Shown piece after piece: positions 54,501-64,000 of a DNA stretch of 64,000 bases (the first letter of the stretch is position 1; each line of letters starts with the position of its first letter). A model generated the notes under the pieces. It did not search any database and had not been told where the DNA came from. It saw only the letters and a list, made by a program, of their open reading frames with translations. A program made the translations under genes and the position numbers. The stretch covers positions 33,719,711 to 33,783,710 of the forward strand of contig NC_134507.1 in assembly GCF_027942865.1 (NCBI RefSeq), read 5' to 3'. The DNA comes from Odontesthes bonariensis. Taxonomy: Eukaryota; Chordata; Actinopteri; Atheriniformes; Atherinopsidae.

Positions 54501-55104
54501 AGGTGAAGCCCTCCTCTCTGGGATGCATGGTTTTAAAACAGTCCTGAAGTTTAAAATCCTTGCATATGCCCTGTAATAAAACCGATGTTTTGTCAACTTT
54601 AAAAAATTCCCCTGCTCTTTTTCTGTCACTCCTGCTTAAAATACAGTTAAAATCACCCCCTAAAACTAGTGGTGCCCTACCTAGCATGTGGGACTGCAGG
54701 TCTTCTAAAAGGTCATACCGGTCATTTTTTTCGTTAAAGCCATAAATATTTAAGAGGTTAAAATCTTGTCCCATAAAAGTCAAATGTGCTAAAAGTGCCC
54801 GTCCGTCTCTCACCACAGTGCTGCCCTTCACCAGAACCTGAGGGTTTTTGATCAAAATGGCCACTCCATCATTTTTGTTTTGGTTGGATCCACTCCACAA
54901 TGATGTCTGTGGCCACATCTCCTCCCACTGTCTGTAGTGCTTTAAAAACGGTAGGCCGCATTCCTGTATTAAAAGAACATCTGACTTAAAAGAACTAAGA
55001 AAGGATAAAACACTCTGGGCTCTAACTTTCGACTTTACACTTCTCACATTAATAGTTGAGAGAGTGAGTGTCATGAGTATGGTTAAAAACAACAGGTATG
55101 ACAT
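51574..55104 (-). CDS. Keno-like LINE ORF2: endonuclease and reverse transcriptase
   Basis: One reading frame of 1,177 codons with one TGA (53764-53766), 446 codons from the start, between the endonuclease and the RT. Endonuclease blocks: [37 protein letters not shown] and [11 protein letters not shown] blocks: [54 protein letters not shown] and LYMDD (motif C, Met instead of the Ala seen in the Mutsu-like copy). A C-terminal zinc motif [19 protein letters not shown] is present. ORF2 starts 50 nt after the ORF1 stop. Apart from the stop it is full-length. Confidence 0.9.
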
Positions 55105-55153
55105 CTTAAAAGACTAAATGAGGGTTAAAACATTTAAAATGTCTTAAAAGCAG

Positions 55154-56467
55154 TTATGTAATTTCTTGTGAACGGAGCTCTTCCTTCACTTCTACAGGTG
55201 AGAGGCGAGGGTGTTGAGCTCTATTCCCCGGTCGGACTCTGGGGGTTGGCCTCTTTTGCAAGGTTTTGTTAAACTTTGAGTCTCTAGGGGTTGATTGCAG
55301 AACTACATTTAAAAAAGAGACCTCATTTGGTGAATTGGAGGGGAAGACTCTGGGCTCCTCCACAGATGAACTGTCTGAGGTAGTCCCAGCTCTTCCCCTC
55401 TTCTCTGAGACTATAGGAGAATCAGAGGACAATTCTGATGCAAGCCTCTTTGTTTGCTGGGCATCTGGGAGGGAGGCATCCTCGCTATCATCCTGTGATT
55501 GGACTTCTTCACATTCTGAACTAGCTCCGCCCTCTGCCTGCACCACCTCCTCCTCCTCCTCTCCAGAACTCTCCATTGGTGGGGGTGTAGCAGGCCCCTC
55601 CCCCTCCTCGGCCTCACCTGACTGCTGTCCACCATTCAGGGATTTTGGCGGGAAGTTTGAATTTTCCTGCCCAGCCGTTTCAAGTAGCTCGTTAACTGCC
55701 TCGGTCTGCCCTCCATTTCCTTCTCGCGTTTTTTTGGATTTCAATTTGTTGGCAAAAGATTTTGGGCAATCTCTGAAGAGGTGGTTTGATTCTCCACAGA
55801 GATTGCACTTTCTACCATTCGTACACTCTTCGAAGGTGTGACCGATTCCTCTACATTTGCCACAAAACATCTTCGTGCAGGCCTCCACCAGGTGCCCGTG
55901 CTCCCCACATTTGCGGCAGAGTTTGGGCTGTCCCTGGTAGTGGATGTAGCCTCTGTTTTCTCCCAAGACAATCATTGATGGGAGATGTTTCAGGCCCTGG
56001 AAGCCCTGGGGGTCTTGCCATTGTTGGATGGGGACCCTCCAGGCGCAGTTCCAGATGCCGTCAACATCCCTCACCTTCATTGCCTGGCCTTTAACAGTGC
56101 AGAATCTTCCCAACCATATACAGATATCTTCTGCGTTCACCATTTCATTGAACATTCTGACAATTACTGTCTTCAGAGTATTGTCAGTAAGTTTCTCAAC
56201 AGTAAACGCAGAAAACTGGGCTTGCACATTACCAAATCTTGTCCAAAACTCCTGCAGCAAAGCTGCAGTGCGAAAACTTACATCGAAACCTTTGTTAAAA
56301 GGCAATGACAGGATGCAATTCAAATCGTCTGGCTTGAAGTTCAATAGGTTTTGAATTAGCTTCCGAGAGAAGTCCAATCTGGACATCTCTATAAGCTTTC
56401 CTTCTTTTTCTTTAAATAAAAATCTAGCGCTGTGGTGCCTCCTCATGCCAGCATAGTTTGCCGACAT
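55154..56467 (-). CDS. Keno-like LINE ORF1: CCHC zinc-knuckle RNA-binding protein
   Basis: Intact 437-residue frame from [20 protein letters not shown]. Residues 50-180 form an RRM-like region ([25 protein letters not shown]). Three zinc knuckles follow at about 184-234: [28 protein letters not shown] and [14 protein letters not shown]. The C-terminal half is acidic and Ser-rich ([20 protein letters not shown]) with a basic end ([17 protein letters not shown]). ORF1 proteins bind element RNA and form the particle with ORF2 protein. No break was seen. Confidence 0.9.
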   Translation of the reverse strand: MSANYAGMRRHHSARFLFKEKEGKLIEMSRLDFSRKLIQNLLNFKPDDLNCILSLPFNKGFDVSFRTAALLQEFWTRFGNVQAQFSAFTVEKLTDNTLKTVIVRMFNEMVNAEDICIWLGRFCTVKGQAMKVRDVDGIWNCAWRVPIQQWQDPQGFQGLKHLPSMIVLGENRGYIHYQGQPKLCRKCGEHGHLVEACTKMFCGKCRGIGHTFEECTNGRKCNLCGESNHLFRDCPKSFANKLKSKKTREGNGGQTEAVNELLETAGQENSNFPPKSLNGGQQSGEAEEGEGPATPPPMESSGEEEEEVVQAEGGASSECEEVQSQDDSEDASLPDAQQTKRLASELSSDSPIVSEKRGRAGTTSDSSSVEEPRVFPSNSPNEVSFLNVVLQSTPRDSKFNKTLQKRPTPRVRPGNRAQHPRLSPVEVKEELRSQEIT

Positions 56468-56816
56468 GATGGAGGCACCACAAACAGTTTTTAAATAAAA
56501 TGCTTAAAAGAACAAAAATAAATATCACACTAAAAGCCCAATAAAAGAGTAAAAAGTGGATGAAAAGGTACTAAAAATGGATACTTACCTTCCTCTAAAA
56601 AAATGGAACACCGACACCGACCCTGTTTCAGCTGAAACTCGTTCAAAAAGCAAAAACCTGGAAAAAAAAGGGTAATACAAGAAAATTTAAAGACAAAGAA
56701 CTCCAACTACAAACGACTTGGAATACTTTGATCGAACGCAAAAAAGAACCTCCAAAGCGAGAAAAATTTAATGCCGAAAAGGCATAAAATAGTCCACCCA
56801 AAGGAGGCGATCGCAG

Positions 56817-56842
56817 TCTTAGCCAAAAGGCCGAGAAGCGAT
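56817..56842 (-). ncRNA. RNU2: U2 snRNA 5' part (26 nt)
   Basis: ATCGCTTCTCGGCCTTTTGG and CTAAGA on the minus strand, directly downstream of the U2 promoter flank (ACAGTGGAGGGTT), as in the left arm. It pairs with U6 but lacks the branch-site element, which the insertion removed. Confidence 0.9.
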
Positions 56843-57168
56843 AACCCTCCACTGTTTCACGTCCGAGCGCCCTTCCTGGCACAATGCGCACTTGTGGCGG
56901 TGCTCTTTTTTTGCCTACAAAGCGTCACTTTGCACCTCCGCCCACCCGCTGCAGTGAGCACTCTTCAGCCGTTTCAGATGGTACAACTTTGCACTCCCGC
57001 CCGCTCAGGACAAAGTTAAATGTATGAGGATCAAAGCCAACAATGGCCTGGGACATCTCAGCAGGTCCAGGATCAGAAACATGGAGACTGAGAGCCAATA
57101 GAAACAGAGGTGTCTGCCAACCAATCAGCAGCAGCCGAAGCGGGTTAACTTCCTCGTGTCTGTGTGTC

Positions 57169-57214
<46 letters not shown>

Positions 57215-57900
57215 ACAGGGTGATCGTCAGATTTTTCAACAAAAGACATGCAGGACGCAGAAGTAAATATAACTGTATTTTTTTGAAGAATTGGAAAGAA
57301 TTGTCCTTGTGGATAAAAATCATGTCATTAACATCCATTTCTGTGACGGAAGTTAATAATTATTTGTGTTGACAGCAGCACCGTCACTGTGAAGGAGAGA
57401 GCATGAGAGTGTTATAAATAGTAGCTGATGGATCACTATTGTCTATACCTGGGTGGTAGAACACAAACACTTCTACACATAGATTATATAAACCACCCCA
57501 GTCAGAACATCACCTGAGATATCTACCCTGTAAGGGACAGTTGTTTTTTGAGGTGTGGGAGTTAGAGGCAGCTGGAAGCTCTAACAGTCAACCAGCCACA
57601 GAGGATGAAGCTCTGATCACTTTTTTCTCATTCTCATGAGAAAATCTCAGCAATCTCATTGCTTTACAAATTCACCGCTTGACTAGGCTCATGGATTATC
57701 TATATACAATACATCTTCACTGTAAAGTCCAATAGCTGCCCTGACATACATACATTCGTTAACTTTACTAGGTTAATTACCATATGCACTTATGACTGAT
57801 TTTTATGAAGTAAAAGTTAGTTGCATGGTGAAAAATGCAAAAAACTTAGTGTTTAGAGTGAAGATGACTTTATTTAGAGTGAAGCTCATTCAACAATAAG
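56843..57900. other. Right-arm U2 upstream region and gene promoter
   Basis: Mirror of 38471-39536, including the shared snRNA upstream block (56953-57000) and a (TG)n run at 57163-57214. No other gene. Confidence 0.5.
57163..57214 (+). repeat. (TG)n microsatellite
   Basis: About 22 TG units, longer than its left-arm mirror. Confidence 0.85.
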
Positions 57901-57929
57901 TAGCAACACAGTCTCACTCCCACTGCGCA

Positions 57930-60839
57930 TTCAAAGAAGAAGAAGTGTGCATGCATGCGACATTCAGTCTCTCCCGCTCAGCAAAGTATATTAGGTCTAT
58001 GTCAGCAACGCAGCAGTCCAGCACACAGGCCGGGGCACTGAGGGCAGCCTGCTGAGTCCACTTTTTTTAATTCTTTTGAAGAAGAATAAATAAGGTAAGT
58101 TATCAAGCAAGTATGTTTGTTAATATGTTTTAATTACTGCTCTGACTGTTAGCGTTCACTAGCTAACGTTAGCATTAGTTAGCTAGCTAACGAACCAAAC
58201 AGGCATAACGTTAGCCTGTTCAGGCCATGGTTAAGGCGAGTTTGGGCGGTTTCCCACCATAGTCCTGTGATTATCTTAAAACCTTTGAACAGTTCCAAAG
58301 CCTAATTACTTTGAAAGTCTCACATTTGAAATGTTGTAGCATGAGTTTTCCGTTTTCCCCAAATTGACAGCGATGGCATTTTGGCCTGACTTTCAAATTT
58401 GCAACGTGGAAATGACGGTTTTCAGTTAAAGCTGCAGTCTGCAACTCTTTTTCAAGCATAATGCCTGTAACTGTCCGGGGATTCTGAAAGTAGTACATTA
58501 AATACCCCAATACAAAAAAAAATGAGTTCTCTAGGTCCCCTATATGTCCCGCTAGGTCCCTCCAAAGCCAGCAGGTTTGTTTACAAAATTGCAGACCGGA
58601 CCGGTAAAAGGTAACCAATCAGGTTTACGAGCTGGGCTCTGCTGCCTGTCAATCACCGATTGTGCACGCGCGATACAAGGTAGGCTCGTCCCCACGCTTA
58701 TTTATCTAGACTATTGAACTTCATTACGGGCTAGTCTACTTACTGTGTCTTCCATGATCGTAAATGACAGGTGAGTTGATGAATGAGGAGTCGTGTAGGC
58801 GCATCTGGCGTGCACGTCTACGTGCACGAGTTCTCATGTGTTTTGAAGGGGCGGGACAGGAAGTTGAATAACTTTTTATTTTTCGGTTAAAAAATAAGCA
58901 TTTCTTGCATTTTGCGACTACGGAGGTCACCGTTTTCAACTTCAAGCGTTCTGATAGATCATGTAAACTCTTAAAATGCCAAAAAGTAGGACTTTACGTA
59001 TGACAACAACAAATCTTGCAGACTGCAGCTTTAAGGCAGCATGAATGTGTTTGATGCAGAGAGGAGGATAAATGAGGTTCATAATGCACTGGCGCTGTCT
59101 TTCCTTGGGGAAATGGTGAAGGCTGGTGTAGTAGCATAGATGCTTTCGCATCCTATGAGTCATGACGGCCCTAATTGCACACCGCAATAAGGGTAAATAT
59201 GGGTTGGTGCTGCAAGGTTTGCAGGATGGACCCCTTTGCAGGAAAGCCCTCCTCTGTCCCCCGTCCCTACACACAACTATAAAGAATGTGAAGGGGACAA
59301 AGGGCCTCCTCACACTGGAGGGCAAAGTTGTTCAGGTATGTTGATTTGTCTTCATCAGAAGAACACACTAATACACTCAGATAAATTACCGTGCTTAATT
59401 GTAATTCAGAGATACAAACATTTTAGGTAGACAAAGTAATGCCTACCAGTATTTGAAATGTTTTATTACAGAAAAGCTGTTGCAATGACATGTTTAGGTC
59501 TAATTAGATCACTAAGTGATTGAACTTGTTCTTATTTAGCTCTCAGCTGTGAAAAAGGTCCGCAGTGGGAGAGAGGAGGTCCCGCTGCGTGAGGTGAAGC
59601 TGCAGCAGGTAAGACCAGAGAACGGGAGGATTGGAGAGGAGGGACAACCTCTGTAGTTTCTAGATAAGGGAAGATAAAATAAGATAACTTTCATATTCTG
59701 TGAGTACCTTAGTAGTCTATGGGAGTGTGCTAACTGTCTCTTTCTGTGGCGCTGGTTGTTTATATGTTTACTGTGGTCACTTGTAGGCTGCACATTACAG
59801 AGTAATCTCTGGTGCCTTTATAGTTCTGACATCTCATACTGTGTTCTGTACAGGATAAAGCTTCTGCCTCCCTCACGCTGTGGCGGGAAGCTGCAGTCCA
59901 GGAGCTGGACCTCGGCAGCCAGTGCAGGATTACCCACTTAAAGTCCAACATGGATGCAGGAGGGGACTTCCTGCACACAACACCCTACAGCAATGTAGAA
60001 GTAAAAAGCATTCTAATTCATCTAATCTAAAAACACATTCTAATCAGAATCAGAATGAGCTTTATTTGCCAAGTCGGTAGGCACATACAAGGAGTTGTTT
60101 TCTCTGGTTTAAACATGTAAAAGGCCACATGAAGTTTGGAGGTCTGCAGCAATTGACTCTGCAGAAAGGTCGCCAACCTTCTGCAGAGTCCATTGCTACA
60201 GACCTCCAAACCCGCTCTGTCATTTTACGTGGCCGACCACTTGGTGGCTGAGCTGCTGGCGTTCCCAGTCGCTTCCACTTTGTTCTAACACCACTGACAG
60301 CTGACTGTGGGATATTTAGGAGCGAGGAAATGTCTCCACTGGACTTGTTGCACAGGTGGCATCCTATCATGGCACCACGCTGGAATCCACTGAGCTCCTG
60401 AGAGCGAGCCATTCTTTCACAGATGTTTGTAGAAGCAGTCTGCATGCCGAGGGGCTTGCATTTCTACACCTGTGGCCATGGAAGTGATGGGAACCCCTGA
60501 ATTTAATTATCTGGATGAGTGAGTGAATACTGTTGGCAATCTAGTGTATATTATACAGACATAAAATGGCAAATGATCTGACACAATTGAGAAAGAGATT
60601 AAAGAAATAAACAAGGAGTAAGAAAGGGGTTTAATATCTAGCTGCAAGGTATTATGGGACATAAGTGCTGTTTGTTTTGGCAGGTGCTGATTGTGACTGA
60701 TGAGGCAGCTGGAGTGGAGGTGATGGGCGTGATGGAGAGCAGCACAGGGGGGGTGCTGGAGCTCCTCATGTCCAGCACCGAAGTCTTTTATATTTCCCAG
60801 GACTTGTGGGAGCCCTGGAAAAGGGTAAAGTCTTTCTAA
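57930..60839 (+). CDS. OB-fold-like gene, right-arm copy
   Basis: Mirror of the left-arm gene. A non-coding exon ends at 58094 (donor GTAAGT); coding exons are 59225-59335, 59540-59608, 59854-60000 and 60684-60839, all phase 0 with GT/AG borders, stop TAA. The reading is DGPLCRKALLCPPSLHTTIK, LLTLEGKVVQ, LSAVKKVRSGREEVPLREVK, SLTLWREAAVQELDLGSQCR and VLIVTDEAAGVEVMGVMESS. The family is not certain; the LW.EA...GS..RI pattern suggests an RPA-like OB fold. A block MNVFDAERRINEVHNALALS (ATG at 59041) precedes it but ends at a TAG, so its role as start exon is unproven. A MITE sits between it and the first exon. Confidence 0.5.
58430..59030. mobile_element. TTAA-flanked MITE, right-arm only
   Basis: Ends AGCTGCAGTCTGCAACTCTT and, reversed, AGCTGCAGTCTGCAAGATTT, with TTAA at 58426-58429 and 59031-59034. 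The left arm has a single TTAA at the matching spot (37949-37952), an empty site. 601 bp, no transposase; related ends to 42000-42416. Confidence 0.85.
60038..60117 (-). repeat. LINE 3' tail, right arm
   Basis: Mirror of 36183-36262. Confidence 0.5.
60120..60546 (-). mobile_element. Tc1-like transposon fragment, right arm
   Basis: Mirror of 35754-36180 with the same fold-back end. It encodes the same transposase N-terminal HTH with GRPRKMTER, where the left copy has GGPRKMTER; Arg is the usual residue of the Tc1 GRPR motif, so this copy is nearer the ancestor. Confidence 0.75.
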
Positions 60840-61279
60840 ATATAAAATATATTGGGAAAAAAATCATAAACATTGAGGCAGTGGAAAGACCCTGCCCTCT
60901 GGCAGAATAAATTTCATATATATGTATATAGTTTACACATAGTTAATATTGTTTTATGTTCTATTTTTATTAATGACGTTTCTTTGAAAATCTAATAAAA
61001 ATGAATTTAAATCCAGCATTTGGCTCAGTTGTATTGCTGTGGTAATATAGTCTGTGAAGATGAAGTGAAGATAAAAACTCTCCCAACCAAGGCTCAGCTC
61101 TGAAATACTACTGACAGGAATTTCAGATGTGAGATGGTGACAGAGGGAGGACACCTGGAAGAAACCCTGGACAGAATCAGACTTCAGATTTATTCATCTA
61201 TTCAATAAAGATATATTTCACTACTCTGTTTTAACGTAACATATAACAGTACAGATGCACATGTTCATTTATTTGTCAT

Positions 61280-61870
61280 TTCAGTTCAGTTTTATTAACA
61301 CAGACACAATTAAAAGAAGTAGCTTAGCTAAGGAATCCTACAAAATGCACCGTAACTTCTGTTCAATCCCGAGCACGCACAGAAGTGTGGGAAGAAAAAA
61401 CTGAGTTTTAACAGGAAGAAAGCTCCATCAGAACCAGAACCAGGAAGGGCGGCCATCTGCCTGGAGCAGCTGGGGCTGAGAGGACAGAAAAGAGGGGACA
61501 ACAAGCAGCGTAACACCAGGCCAGGGACACCTGCTGAGAGAGGAACAAGTTAATGACAACAATGGTGTCACATGTACATGGAGAGGAGAGGTGCATCATG
61601 GGAGCTCCCCCAGCAGGCTGGGCCTACAGCAGCAGAACTATGGGATGTTTCAGGCTCAGCTGAGCCATCCCTAACTATAAGCTTCATCAGAAAGGAAAGT
61701 TTTAAGCCTGATCTTAAAAGTAGAGAGGGTGTCTGCTTCCTGAAGCCAAACTGGCAGCTGGTTCCACAGAGAGGGGCCTGATAACGGAAGGCTCTGCTCT
61801 GCCATTTACACAAAAGGGGGAGATTAACATTATGCAGGACAGGTCCGATCCCTCGGTCAGTACATAGCTC
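61280..61870 (-). mobile_element. L2-type LINE 3' end, right arm
   Basis: Mirror of 34430-35020. It differs by scattered substitutions. Confidence 0.7.
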
Positions 61871-62000
61871 ATGCAAATATGACTGTATCCATTGAACTTA
61901 TGATAGAATCATGCACCGTATTAGTCATTTTGGGGAACTCTGATTAAAGTTTTAATAATGCTTCTTGCTGACATTACATTTTATAACATTTAAGTCTAAC

Positions 62001-62440
62001 ACACCATGTTATTGTGATAAAATGAAAGGTTACGACTCTTAAATAACAGTACAACAGCTACAAGACGTCCAGGTTACACATATAACAGGGCTAAAACTGA
62101 CAGGATTTCAGCTGAAAAACACTTTGAAAGATGGAAGTTGTAACAATCCTAAACCTGTCACTTGATTTCATTGTAAGACAATTTTTTTTTGTTCTATTAA
62201 CAAAATTTCAACAAACTTCTGTAACTGCTTAACTTGACGGATAAACATACATTTATATTTATACATAAATATCTGTTGTTGTAATATAATGTAAATGTAA
62301 TATAAATATCTCAAGTGTTTCCAGTTAAAGCGAGTCTGCCATGTCAGCAGAAAGTATTACCTTATTGCTGAATATACTGTCCTGTTCCTGTGGGCAGTGT
62401 CAGTGATTGACAGATAAAGCAGCCAATCAGCACATGATGT
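62001..62440. other. Spacer between inverted repeat and helicase
   Basis: AT-rich; nothing supported before the helicase homology starts near 62445. Confidence 0.35.
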
Positions 62441-62444
62441 TCAC

Positions 62445-64000
62445 TGCAGGGCAGCTGCTTACTCGTGTGTACAGTATCTGACTAAATACATCCCAAAGAA
62501 GGAAAGTGGTCTGTCAGAGTACCTGCAAACTGTCATGGAGAATTCCAACATGGACAGAGTTAATGAGTGTGATGAGATGAGAGCTGTCATGCAGGCTCAC
62601 TCCAGAAAGAGAGAGATCAGTGCTCAGGAGTGTGTGACTCGTGCATGTGGAATAAAGATGAAGAAGTGCTCACGCAGTGTTGTGTTCATTCCCACTGATG
62701 ACAGTCCAGTGAAAATGAGTCGCCCCATGTCATTCTTGGAGGACACGCCGTCAGAGTCTCGTAATGTCTGGATGACGAGTTTGAGTGACAAATACAAAGC
62801 CAGACCCGAGACCCCAGAGTCTGAGGAGATGTGCTCGGCTGATTTTGCTGCTGGCTGCAGGTTTGTCAGTGCAGACCACTCAAAGCGTGATGGTGTTTCA
62901 CCACTTCTGAATGAGCTGGGATTTGTCCAAAGGCGGAAAAATGATAAGCCCTCTGTCATCAGATATTACCAATGTTCCAAGGAGAAACAGCCCGAGCAGT
63001 TTTATGCCAGATTACTGAGACTGTACCTTCCTCACCGATCCGAGTATGAAATACCAAGTGCCCATCTTCCAACCTACGAGTCTTTGTACAACTCTGGCTG
63101 GGTGCAGCTCCCAGGCTCAAACCGTCCTGAGAGCGTGAAAAACATTACACAAACACACAGAGACTAATATGAGAATCACACTGAGGAGATTGAGAATGCA
63201 CTTGTAGAGTTTGAGGAGAGCAGAGAGCATGTGATGGATGAATGGTGGAATCTGGCTCCTGAATCTGAAGTTGTGATGATGAGCTGCAGCAAAGAGAGCC
63301 AGACGATGAGCAGGAACATGTGCCCGACTATTGTCCTCAGTCTGCTGCTGTGACAGAAATGAGAGCCATCAGAGAACCCCCAGCTGTGGATCCAGCTGTG
63401 CTGCGGCAGATGTATCAGAACCTGAAGCAGAAGCAGGCCTGTGTGTTCCATGCTATCAGAGACTGCTGCATTAAACTTGTGTGTGGCCTAAATCCAGAGC
63501 AGTTTTTCTTTTATGTCAACGGTGGTGCAGGAACAGGAAAGTCCCACCTGATGAAATGCATTTACTCAGAGGCATCTAAGATACTGAGCAAACTGCAGCT
63601 ACATGCAGAGGAGTTTGCCATATCAAAGCCAACTGTTTTACTCTCTTCTTTCACTGGAACTGCAGCTTTCAGCATCTGTGGCACAACACTGCACTCTCTG
63701 CTGAAGCTTCCACGCAGTCTGAAAGCACCAATCCAAGGACTCGCTAACCAACTGGATGAACTCACATCTGAACCTTTTAATGCTCAAATCATCATTATCG
63801 ATGAGATCTCCATGGTTTCAAAGCCTCTTTTTGCTTATGTGGACGCAGGACTGAAACAGATCAAAGGCAATCAGAGAGCGTTTGGTGGAATGTCAGTTTT
63901 AGCTGTTGGAGATTTCTATCAGCTGCCGCCTGTGCGCCAGTCTAAACCTCTGTGTGTACACGACCCAGCAGATACTGACCTGTGGCAGGAACATTTTCAG
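62445..64000 (+). CDS. Helitron-type Rep/PIF1 helicase region, partial, broken
   Basis: Homology to fish Helitron proteins begins with QLLTRCVQYLTKYIPKKESG, continues through MENSNMDRVNECDEMRAVMQ, VTRACGIKMKKCSR and LLRLYLPHRSEYEIP, and then the PIF1 helicase: YVNGGAGTGKSHLMK (Walker A), SSFTGTAAFSICGTTLHSLL, IIIIDEISMVS (Walker B) and VLAVGDFYQLPPV (motif III). An in-frame TAA at 63165-63167 and one frame change near 63275 interrupt it; the helicase frame is then open to the window end. The Rep HUH motif is not in the window. It is an immobile copy of a rolling-circle element unless only the fragment seen is damaged. Confidence 0.8.

Larger units (their letters stand above)
51195..56816 (-). 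mobile_element. Keno-like U2-specific non-LTR LINE (Tx1-type), near intact
   Basis: A 5,622-bp two-ORF LINE inserted in the same sense into U2. The 5' junction follows U2 nt 26 (GGCTAAGA) and the 3' junction resumes at U2 nt 38 (ATCTG), after an AATAAATTTTTTCAAAAGAA tail, so 11 nt of U2 (TCAAGTGTAGT) are lost. It has a 5' UTR of 349 nt, an intact ORF1, ORF2 with a single in-frame stop, and a 3' UTR of 379 nt. U2-specific fish Tx1-clade LINEs are known as Keno. The name is from target and layout only. Confidence 0.9.
43763..62000 (-). repeat. Right arm of the large inverted repeat
   Basis: Reverse copy of 34300-40937, enlarged by a Mutsu-like LINE (44581-50661), a Keno-like LINE (51195-56816) and a TTAA MITE (58430-59030), and lacking the left-arm hAT segment. 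The inner boundary falls at the 3' end of the U5 gene. Confidence 0.9.

Noticed and set aside
44581-56816. LTR or retroviral element
   Set aside because: No long terminal repeats, gag-pol-protease or integrase; endonuclease-RT order and A-rich tails define non-LTR LINEs.

Overview
The window looks like teleost fish genomic DNA. It contains introns with GT/AG junctions, a vertebrate-type 7SL RNA gene, 5S rRNA and U1/U2/U5 snRNA genes, tandem C2H2 zinc-finger exons, an immunoglobulin V-type relic, and many DNA transposons (hAT, Tc1/mariner, ISL2EU-like, Helitron) and LINEs typical of fish. I saw no retroviral or LTR elements. Species cannot be named from sequence alone.

Layout. 0-7.8 kb: a short hAT element, a full-length 7SL (SRP) RNA gene with a CRE promoter site, a TTAA-flanked MITE, remnants of an ISL2EU-like transposon (DDE_4, YqaJ-like and MADF pieces), and a degraded Ig V exon. 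7.8-9.7 kb and 27.1-28.8 kb: two copies, in opposite orientation, of a C2H2 zinc-finger gene terminal exon with matching flanks. 10.6-14.3 kb: an integrase-like two-exon fragment, a perfect 22-bp hairpin, and an unassigned multi-exon gene on the minus strand facing away from a plus-strand zinc-ribbon-like exon. 15-20.4 kb: hAT elements with exact 8-bp target duplications and a 2.6-kb element carrying a nested Tigger-like element. 20.8-22.7 kb: a promoter with YY1-like and RFX X-box motifs and an exon made of a 12-bp coding minisatellite. 22.7-34.3 kb: a hAT nested inside a hAT, and several 5'-truncated LINEs.

34.3-62.0 kb is the most striking part: a large inverted repeat. The left arm (about 34.3-40.94 kb) and right arm (about 43.76-62.0 kb) each carry an outward-transcribed OB-fold-like gene, a U2 gene, a 5S gene, a truncated 5S copy and a U5 gene. 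A 2.8-kb centre holds a second U5 and two tandem U1 genes. In the right arm the 5S gene is split by a 6.1-kb Mutsu-like LINE and the U2 gene by a 5.6-kb Keno-like LINE. Both are Tx1-clade-type, target-specific, two-ORF non-LTR elements in the same sense as their target gene, and both carry a small target deletion. The left arm preserves both empty sites. A TTAA MITE is also right-arm specific, and a hAT fragment is left-arm specific. The LINEs are nearly intact: the Keno-like element has one in-frame stop in ORF2, and the Mutsu-like element has a homopolymer frameshift in ORF2 and frame changes in ORF1.

The right edge (62.4-64 kb) enters a Helitron-type PIF1 helicase reading frame that continues past the window. 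It lies on the same strand as, and 1.6 kb downstream of, the right-arm OB-fold gene.
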